Position numbers and translations under genes: made by a program. A model generated the notes under the pieces. It saw only the letters and a program-made list of their open reading frames with translations. It was not told where the DNA came from and ran no database searches. Positions 1 through 5,345 of a DNA stretch of 6,632 bases are shown here, in pieces; the first letter of the stretch is position 1, and each line of letters begins with the position of its first letter. This DNA comes from Butyrivibrio sp. (GTDB lineage: Bacteria; Bacillota; Clostridia; Lachnospirales; Lachnospiraceae): NCBI GenBank assembly GCA_024688095.1, contig JAILEJ010000481.1:1-6632 (forward strand), in the 5' to 3' direction.

Positions 1-650
1 GCTGCTTCATACATTTCCTGATCTACACCTGCAAGTGCAGCAAGGTAAATGATTGTACCATAACCTGTTTCTTTCCAGATATCCTGTCCTACAATAAGTC
101 CCCAGAAATACTTTGCTGATGACAATATAGGAATAGCTTCAAGACCTGTAGCTTTGATTGCAAGATTTATAAGACCATCTTCTGAACCAAAAAGCTGATA
201 TGATAATGATGCAACGATAACCCATGAAACAAAGTGAGGTATATAGATAAATGTCTGAATCGTTCTCTTATACCAGCTATGTCTTATCTCATTAAGTAAA
301 AGAGATAATATAATCGGTGCAGGGAAATAAAATACCAGCTGCAAGATTGAAATTCCTAATGTATTCTTTAATAACATGAAAAAGTCATTATTAGAAAAGA
401 ATTTTACAAAATTCTCAAAACCTACCCATGGACTATCCCACAATCCCATAAAAGGTGAATAGTTTTTGAATGCGATAACCAGTCCGGCCATAGGAACATA
501 GCGGAACATGATAAAATAAATTAAACCTGGCAATAATAATATATATAGCCATTTGTGCTGAACCATGTAAGTACTAAGAGGTACTACTCTCTGGCGAACA
601 ACTTCACCGCTGGTAGTAGTAACATCTACATACTTTTCCTTTTTTGCCAT
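1..650 (-). CDS. LplB/YteP-type sugar ABC transporter permease, N-terminal 216 codons (cut by window edge)
   Basis: Inner-membrane permease subunit of a binding-protein-dependent carbohydrate importer (LplB/YteP group, COG4209-like), probably taking up an oligosaccharide. The open frame starts with ATG at 650 behind a strong Shine-Dalgarno sequence and runs off the left edge. A hydrophilic N-terminus of about 30 residues is followed by the first membrane segment (about 34-49) and the family signature LLLPGLIYFIMFRYVPMAGL, then IAFKNYSPFMG and SPWVGFENF. Further membrane segments lie near residues 94-119, 131-153 and 181-206. The last visible residues, DQEMYEAA, are the start of the EAA loop that docks on the ATPase, so roughly the last 90-100 residues of a usual 300-320 are missing. 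A terminator and a fresh leader separate it from the AraC-type regulator upstream, so it is probably the first gene of a transporter operon whose partner permease and binding protein would lie beyond the left edge. Family assignment is confident; the substrate is unknown. Confidence 0.92.
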   Translation of the reverse strand, partial: MAKKEKYVDVTTTSGEVVRQRVVPLSTYMVQHKWLYILLLPGLIYFIMFRYVPMAGLVIAFKNYSPFMGLWDSPWVGFENFVKFFSNNDFFMLLKNTLGISILQLVFYFPAPIILSLLLNEIRHSWYKRTIQTFIYIPHFVSWVIVASLSYQLFGSEDGLINLAIKATGLEAIPILSSAKYFWGLIVGQDIWKETGYGTIIYLAALAGVDQEMYEA

Positions 651-655
651 ACCCT

Positions 656-661
656 CTCCTT
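656..661 (-). promoter_or_regulatory. Strong ribosome binding site of the permease gene
   Basis: The minus strand reads GGAAGGAGAGGGT directly before the ATG at 650. The AAGGAG core ends five bases before the start codon. This near-perfect Shine-Dalgarno sequence fixes the start and suggests efficient translation of the first transporter gene. Confidence 0.85.
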
Positions 662-742
662 CCGAAAATATACAAATTAACGAAATAATTATTGAGTAAA
701 AATTAAATGTTATTTTATTTTTTGTTACTTTGTATAATTTTC

Positions 743-761
743 ATTTCTTTTTTATTTCTTT
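743..761. repeat. Direct repeat ATTTCTTT, 11-bp period, in transporter leader
   Basis: The plus strand carries ATTTCTTT at 743-750 and again at 754-761, separated by three T's. The start-to-start distance of 11 bp would put both copies on the same face of the helix. AraC-type regulators often bind direct repeats with such phasing, and a gene for one lies next door. The sequence is AT-rich and low in information, so this is only a candidate operator half-site pair. Confidence 0.25.
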
Positions 762-771
762 ATAGTGCAAT

Positions 772-799
772 TTTATATTTATTTTATATATTACGTCTA
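772..799 (-). promoter_or_regulatory. Candidate promoter of the transporter operon
   Basis: On the minus strand a TAGACG box (4 of 6 matches to TTGACA, 794-799) is followed after 16 bp by TATAAA (5 of 6 matches to TATAAT, 772-777). It lies between the regulator's terminator and the permease start and would give a leader of about 120 bases. In such AT-rich DNA similar pairs arise by chance, so the exact boxes are uncertain. That some promoter lies between 651 and 818 follows from the terminator just upstream. Confidence 0.3.
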
Positions 800-818
800 T
801 AATCATTTTATTTACATC

Positions 819-844
819 AAAAAAGTGCCTATTTCTAGGCACTT
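819..844 (-). terminator. Intrinsic terminator after the AraC-type regulator gene
   Basis: An 8-bp perfect stem (AAGTGCCT at 823-830 paired with AGGCACTT at 837-844) encloses a 6-base loop. On the minus strand it runs directly into six T's (824-819). It lies about 75 bp downstream of the regulator's stop codon and has the right orientation to end the yesU-yesS-like transcript, which separates it from the transporter operon. Confidence 0.85.
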
Positions 845-919
845 CAGAGATTTTGTATTTAATATGATAATCATCGTATTATAGTTTTTTGAACGCATTT
901 AAACATATTTATAATCGCA

Positions 920-3217
920 TTAACAAACTTCCTGCCTGTATTTTCCAGGAGTAGTTCCAACTTTTTTGCTAAAAAATCTTATGAAATTTTGAGCATTAGT
1001 ATAATTTAATTTTGCAGCAATCTGTGTAACAGTCATATCAGTTTCTTCTAAAAGATTCTTGGCAAGATTTATTTTATATTCCTCTACATAATCTGTAAAA
1101 GACATATCCTTTTCCTGCTTTAAAACTTTCCAGAGATATGTAGGATGATAACCTAATGCCTCGGCACATTCTGTAAGCGTTATATCACCCTGCTTTTCAT
1201 CAATGAGCTTCATTATTCCATCAAGTATCTGTTTGGCCTGTGAAATAGTCATATTGCTGATCTTATCAATAACAGGATCTATCATAACCGATTTTATATA
1301 TCTTCTGATTCTGGAAAGATCATAATATTGTGTAACATTCTGATAAATTTTTATGATAGGCTCTTTAAAAACTGCATCCGGATCAATACCATGCTCTTTT
1401 ACACCAAGTAAAATAGCATTTACATATTGTATAAGGAAAACAACATTTTCCTCTCTTGAGAGATTCTGAAGCTGCAAAAATCTGATAAATTCATCAGTTA
1501 CTGCATATGCTTCCTCTTTGTTACCTTTCATAATTACATTATGAATATTATCTTCAAAGCTCTTATTATATGAAACGCTCTTTCCCGACTCATATTCAGC
1601 ATAGAATCTGCAATAGCTGATACTCTGCTCACTGACTTCAGCCTCAGGATCATAAACAACTCCAGAATTAAGCGCAAGTACGCTCTCCTGATAACAGTTG
1701 TACAACATATTCTGATCATTACATAGCTTACTGACACCTGTTCCCAGAAGAATTCCTTTATTAAGGCCTTCAATATGTTCTTTTACATCATTATAAATCA
1801 TTGTCGGTATCGATATGTCATCATTAGCCTCTTCTATTTCTACCAAAGCAAATATAGCTCTTGCAAAATAACAGGGTTCCATAATGAGAATATTTTCATA
1901 TCTTTGTTTTATAAAAGAAACAATACTGTATAGCGCTTTTTTCTCATCTTCTATGGAAATCACTCTTTCATCACTATCTGCTTTTAATATAAACGCCATG
2001 GATATAAACTTATTGAGTTTACCATTAAGAGAAAGTCTCTCAAGATAATCATTAATTTCATCAACAGAAAGTTCACCCTGAAGGAGTCTTCTCTGAAACA
2101 GCTGCGATACGCCTTTATGAAGTTCTGTATTACTTCCGCTAAGCTGCTCCATTGATTCTGCAATATACTGAAGCTCATCCTCACCTGGCTTTAACTTATT
2201 ATCATTAGCATCTGATATCTTGTGAACCATGGTATCAACAGGTTTATAAATCCATTTAAAGGATAAAAATGTAAACATCATGGAAAACAACGCTATAATT
2301 ATAACTACAAAAAATGCATATAAAGGATTTACAGTCTCAAAATATGAACTTTTCGTTGTAACATAAAAATTAAGCTCGCTTATTTTTGAAGTATCAAAGG
2401 ATAATAAATATTTATCTCCCTTAACAGAAATATCTTCAGAAAGCTCACTCTCACTATTTATAATCGCATTTGCAACATCATAGTCTGAGGCATAGATAAT
2501 CTCATTTTCATCATTTGTTATTGTAAGTGACTGTCCCTCTGAAACCGCATCCAAAGCAAGCCTTGTAATAGCATCCGTGTCAACATTTACAATTATCATA
2601 GCCTTTGTGCTGCCATATGCTCTTGGAAGCTTTAATATCAGATTAAGACCATCCATAGCCACTGTAGTTCTATAAGTCCGCTCAAGCTTTTCAGGATTTG
2701 ATGCATGCAAAAAAAGCCAGTAATTTTTACTTATAGCATCTATGGAATAATCAAACAGTTCTGTGATTTCATCAATATTACTCGCTTCATTTAGCTTGTA
2801 CATACCTTTTGAGCTTAATACCCAGCCGGTATTGAAATTTATAAATGAATAACCTTTTACATATTCAGATACAATATTATTTCCATTAAGTGAATTTCTT
2901 GCTTTATCAATATGACTATAATCAGAGTAATCAATATTATTATCCACAAGATATGTAACCTCATCCATATCTGCAAAAACAAGATAATAATTATATATTC
3001 TGTCCATTTCTCCAGATACCTGTTCGGATATCTGTTCTATTGATGATTTCGAAAGTTCAGCCGCTCTTGTCTCCTGTCTTTCAAAAGAGCTCTTAAAATA
3101 ATATCCACATCCAATAGCAATAACCATAGTAACAATGAACATCAAAAACAACAAAACCCTGTATTTATAATTAATATATCGAATTTTTAAGTTTATTATT
3201 CTTTCAACTAATTTCAT
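920..3217 (-). CDS. Membrane-anchored AraC-family transcriptional regulator (YesS/YtdP-like)
   Basis: A 765-residue one-piece sensor-regulator, close in length to B. subtilis YesS and YtdP (about 760-770), which control sugar-uptake and pectin-degradation genes. Numbered from the ATG at 3217: membrane segment 1 at about 20-41, an extracellular sensor region of about 255 residues, membrane segment 2 at about 299-322, then a short post-membrane linker (YKPVDTMVHKISD). A middle cytoplasmic part (about 400-520) ends in GTGVSKL...CYQESVLAL, resembling the degenerate GGDEF-like domain of YesN-type regulators. The C-terminal 100 residues form a double helix-turn-helix of AraC type: ITLTECAEALGYHPTYLWKV, then VTQIAAKLNY...FIRFFSKKVGTTPGKYR. 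The frame is also open to a TTG at 3229, but that lacks a Shine-Dalgarno sequence, whereas the ATG has GGGG six bases upstream. It follows the DUF1961 gene by 21 bp and precedes a terminator, with a transporter gene beyond. Family and topology are confident; the inducer and target promoters are inferred. Confidence 0.92.
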   Translation of the reverse strand: MKLVERIINLKIRYINYKYRVLLFLMFIVTMVIAIGCGYYFKSSFERQETRAAELSKSSIEQISEQVSGEMDRIYNYYLVFADMDEVTYLVDNNIDYSDYSHIDKARNSLNGNNIVSEYVKGYSFINFNTGWVLSSKGMYKLNEASNIDEITELFDYSIDAISKNYWLFLHASNPEKLERTYRTTVAMDGLNLILKLPRAYGSTKAMIIVNVDTDAITRLALDAVSEGQSLTITNDENEIIYASDYDVANAIINSESELSEDISVKGDKYLLSFDTSKISELNFYVTTKSSYFETVNPLYAFFVVIIIALFSMMFTFLSFKWIYKPVDTMVHKISDANDNKLKPGEDELQYIAESMEQLSGSNTELHKGVSQLFQRRLLQGELSVDEINDYLERLSLNGKLNKFISMAFILKADSDERVISIEDEKKALYSIVSFIKQRYENILIMEPCYFARAIFALVEIEEANDDISIPTMIYNDVKEHIEGLNKGILLGTGVSKLCNDQNMLYNCYQESVLALNSGVVYDPEAEVSEQSISYCRFYAEYESGKSVSYNKSFEDNIHNVIMKGNKEEAYAVTDEFIRFLQLQNLSREENVVFLIQYVNAILLGVKEHGIDPDAVFKEPIIKIYQNVTQYYDLSRIRRYIKSVMIDPVIDKISNMTISQAKQILDGIMKLIDEKQGDITLTECAEALGYHPTYLWKVLKQEKDMSFTDYVEEYKINLAKNLLEETDMTVTQIAAKLNYTNAQNFIRFFSKKVGTTPGKYRQEVC

Positions 3218-3223
3218 TAAATA

Positions 3224-3227
3224 CCCC
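3224..3227 (-). promoter_or_regulatory. Weak ribosome binding site that decides the regulator's start
   Basis: The minus strand reads TTGGGGTATTTAATG. GGGG is the only purine-rich block near the start and sits six bases before the ATG at 3217. The alternative TTG codon at 3229 overlaps this block and is preceded only by an AT-rich stretch. The weak site suggests low expression or translational coupling to the gene that ends 21 bp upstream. Confidence 0.5.
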
Positions 3228-3238
3228 AAAAAACTATT

Positions 3239-3901
3239 TTATTTTAATTCATAAACCTTCAAATTCCTATATTCAGCTATCATAGGTGCAAGCTGTCTAA
3301 AACCAATACATCCACCAGAAAGAACTGGTCCATATGTTGTACCATCATCATTAAATTCAAAAACCTGAAGATCATTTACTGAAAATGTAACTTTGTTTTT
3401 ATTCTTGATAACTTTAAGTTCATACCATAAAGAATCGATTGAAGCATCAGGAATAGGATCTGCTCCCTGTGTTACAAGATGAAATCCATAGCTTTTTCTG
3501 AGATTACAGGTATGAAACGCTCTTTCATCCGGTTCTTTTCTTCTAAAATAAGAAACATGAAACGCATTTATATCTCCATGATGATATAAAGGATATTCTC
3601 CTGTTCTTTCAGCTAATTTTTTATCAAAAATACTCTCTCCATTAATTCCCTTTGCAGCAAAAAATAAAATTGCAAGCCCCGGTTCCTTAATTGGTCTAAA
3701 TTCCCAGGTAACCTCTATATTTTCAGGAAATTCTACAGGACACCAATATACATAATTTGCCTTTTGCCCTTCACTTGCACTAAGAGAATTTTCCATTCTC
3801 ATAACGCCTTCATCAAATGAAATATCAGCCTTCCCTTCCAAAATAAAATCCTTTACAAGTTCCTTATTTCCAAGAGAATTCTCATATATTAATTCCTTCA
3901 T
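3239..3901 (-). CDS. yesU: DUF1961 family protein, YesU-like, lectin-type jelly-roll fold predicted
   Basis: A 220-residue protein of the DUF1961 family, whose best-known member is B. subtilis YesU from the rhamnogalacturonan (pectin) utilisation locus. The solved family structure has a galectin/concanavalin-like beta-sandwich, but I know of no proven enzymatic or binding activity. Visible features are a beta-rich pattern throughout, a conserved central block around 105-121 (HHGDINAFHVSYFRR), NLRKSYGFHL at 133-142, and a C-terminal strand pair starting GGCIGFRQL at 196-204 and ending EYRNLKVYEL, typical of such sandwiches. There is no signal peptide or membrane segment, so it should be cytoplasmic and act on imported sugars or intermediates, if on sugars at all. 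The ATG at 3901 has GGAGG five bases upstream. It lies 21 bp before the regulator's ATG on the same strand, so the two are probably co-transcribed. Family call is confident; the symbol is by homology and the function is unknown. Confidence 0.85.
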   Translation of the reverse strand: MKELIYENSLGNKELVKDFILEGKADISFDEGVMRMENSLSASEGQKANYVYWCPVEFPENIEVTWEFRPIKEPGLAILFFAAKGINGESIFDKKLAERTGEYPLYHHGDINAFHVSYFRRKEPDERAFHTCNLRKSYGFHLVTQGADPIPDASIDSLWYELKVIKNKNKVTFSVNDLQVFEFNDDGTTYGPVLSGGCIGFRQLAPMIAEYRNLKVYELK

Positions 3902-3906
3902 CAGCG

Positions 3907-3912
3907 CCTCCA
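3907..3912 (-). promoter_or_regulatory. Strong ribosome binding site of the DUF1961 gene
   Basis: TGGAGG on the minus strand ends five bases before the ATG at 3901. It supports this start and marks the 5' end of the probable two-gene operon. Confidence 0.8.
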
Positions 3913-4213
3913 GTCGATTAGTTTTATATAGAAAATATCAGAAAAATATAATTATCATTTTTCCTTATAATAAACATTATTAAATAATATTGATATTTAA
4001 TGACAGAAGTAGCCTATAAGATAAAAAAACAAGAACTGAATATATAAAGGGATTATAGAAACAATAAAATTAAAGAAGCTTATTTTAAAAAGCTAACAGA
4101 AAAAGATTTTATCCCCCGCATACTCTATGCTATAAAAACTTTCTTAAATAGTCCCCACCATAACTTATATATTTTTATATGATCTGTCATTTAAAAATAT
4201 TTGTAATTTAAAC

Positions 4214-4251
4214 TCTGACAGGTAATTATTTCCCCAAAATTACCTGTCAGA
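4214..4251 (-). terminator. Strong hairpin terminator after metA, possibly bidirectional
   Basis: A perfect 14-bp stem pairs 4214-4227 (TCTGACAGGTAATT) with 4238-4251 around a 10-base loop. It begins 13 bp downstream of the metA stop codon. On the minus strand the stem is followed by GTTTAAATT, a rather poor T-tract. On the plus strand it is followed by five T's (4253-4257). It most likely ends metA transcription, and its shape fits a bidirectional terminator. Confidence 0.7.
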
Positions 4252-4264
4252 ATTTTTAAATCAA

Positions 4265-5233
4265 TTACTTTTTGGCTTCTGTAAGAACACTTGTAGCCTT
4301 ACTTCTGCGCTCATCATCAAGAATCTGTCCCCACATATATGGAGTGTTCTGATATACATAATAATTTATCCAATTGGTATACATTATATTACAATGAGCA
4401 CGCCATTGCAAAACTGGTTTATTGTCTGAATCATCATTAGGATAATAATTTTCAGGAACATGAATAGGCAATCCTTTTTCAATATCTCTGTTGTATTCAT
4501 TAGCAAGAGTATATCTGTCATACTCTGCATGTCCCATTACAAAAATATCCTTTCCATCCTTGGACATACAGAGAAAAACTCCTGCTTTATCAGATTCAGC
4601 AAGAACGATAAGATCTTCACACTCATGAATCTTATCAGCTGGCGTTTCAGTATGTCTACTGTGAGGCATATAGAAAATATCATCAAATCCACGAACAAGA
4701 GGTACCTTTCTATATTTTACCTTATGACGAAAAATTCCAAACAGCTTTTCTGGAAGTGCTTTCTTCTGAATTCCATATTTATAATAAAGACCAGCCTGAG
4801 CACCCCAACATATATGAAATGTAGAAGTTACATTAGTCTTTGACCATTCAAATATCCTGCATAATTCGTCCCAATAATCGACCTCTTCAAATTCCATCTG
4901 CTCTACAGGAGCACCTGTAATAATAAGTCCATCAAATGTTTTATCCTTTAACTCATCAAAGGTATTATAAAATCTGTTCAGATGGTTCGGAGATGTATTC
5001 TGAGAAATATGAGAACTAACTCTCATAAATGATACATCTATCTGAAGTGGTGTATTTGACATAGCCCTTAAAAGCTGTAACTCAGTATCTTCTTTAAGCG
5101 GCATCAGATTCAATATACAAATTTGAAGTGAACGTATATCCTGATGAAGCGCTCTGTCCTCTTCAACAACAAATATATTCTCTTTTTCAAGTATTTCCTT
5201 TACAGGTAGATCATTTTGAATTTTAATTGGCAT
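4265..5233 (-). CDS. metA: Homoserine O-acyltransferase MetA (acetyl-CoA type predicted)
   Basis: Cytoplasmic enzyme of methionine biosynthesis that acylates the hydroxyl of homoserine, activating it for sulfur incorporation. Its 322 residues slightly exceed the 309 of the E. coli enzyme, with about ten extra residues at the C-terminus. Numbering aligns without gaps over the core: nucleophile Cys142 (in FHICWGAQA), His235 and Glu237 (MGHAEYD), and substrate-binding Arg249. The signatures NLMPLKEDTE, TGAPVE, GFDD, PHSRHTE and TNWINYYVYQ.TPY are all present. Position 111, which sets donor choice, is Glu (TGAPVEQMEF); Gly here goes with succinyl-CoA and Glu with acetyl-CoA in studied homologues such as B. 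cereus MetA, so the product is probably O-acetylhomoserine (EC 2.3.1.31). The ATG at 5233 has a moderate site, GAAAGAG, nine bases upstream. It lies 112 bp after ligA and ends at a strong hairpin. There is no room for a SAM riboswitch or T-box upstream. Family identity is near certain; donor choice is inferred. Confidence 0.95.
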   Translation of the reverse strand: MPIKIQNDLPVKEILEKENIFVVEEDRALHQDIRSLQICILNLMPLKEDTELQLLRAMSNTPLQIDVSFMRVSSHISQNTSPNHLNRFYNTFDELKDKTFDGLIITGAPVEQMEFEEVDYWDELCRIFEWSKTNVTSTFHICWGAQAGLYYKYGIQKKALPEKLFGIFRHKVKYRKVPLVRGFDDIFYMPHSRHTETPADKIHECEDLIVLAESDKAGVFLCMSKDGKDIFVMGHAEYDRYTLANEYNRDIEKGLPIHVPENYYPNDDSDNKPVLQWRAHCNIMYTNWINYYVYQNTPYMWGQILDDERRSKATSVLTEAKK

Positions 5234-5242
5234 AACTATTCA

Positions 5243-5249
5243 CTCTTTC
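5243..5249 (-). promoter_or_regulatory. Moderate ribosome binding site of metA
   Basis: GAAAGAG on the minus strand lies nine bases before the ATG at 5233. It is the only purine-rich block nearby, which supports this start. Confidence 0.55.
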
Positions 5250-5345
5250 AATAAATTGTATTTTGGTAAAATGCAGGCAATTAAATACTACTTTATAAAT
5301 CAAAAACAATATGCATTAATATTTTAATATTTAAGATGCCTGTTG

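Larger units (their letters stand above)
3902..4264. other. 363-bp intergenic region without a convincing gene
   Basis: This very AT-rich gap separates metA from the DUF1961 gene. Its right end holds the metA hairpin (4214-4251) and its left end the DUF1961 ribosome binding site, so a minus-strand promoter for the DUF1961-regulator operon should lie in between. I could not find a well-matched -35/-10 pair there. A TATAAT hexamer on the minus strand (4052-4057) has no good -35 partner. A stop-free plus-strand stretch of 44 codons (4048-4179) has no start codon and no recognisable protein. A short AT-only inverted repeat lies at 4169-4177/4192-4200. Confidence 0.7.

Noticed and set aside
861..880. 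Inverted repeat ATGAT-A-ATCAT (864-874) with weak outer AAT/ATT pairing
   Set aside because: It sits in the 3' untranslated part of the regulator mRNA, before the terminator, is short and AT-rich, and has no clear role.
4169..4200. Inverted repeat ATATTTTTA / TAAAAATAT
   Set aside because: It is only A and T in a very AT-rich gap; such pairs are expected by chance, and no GC pairs stabilise the stem.
5234..5345. Possible SAM riboswitch or T-box leader upstream of metA, or a ligA terminator
   Set aside because: Only 112 bp separate ligA and metA, with no conserved riboswitch core or T-box sequence. A loose GCAT/ATGC hairpin with a bulge followed by TTTTT is too weak to call a terminator, so read-through from ligA is possible.
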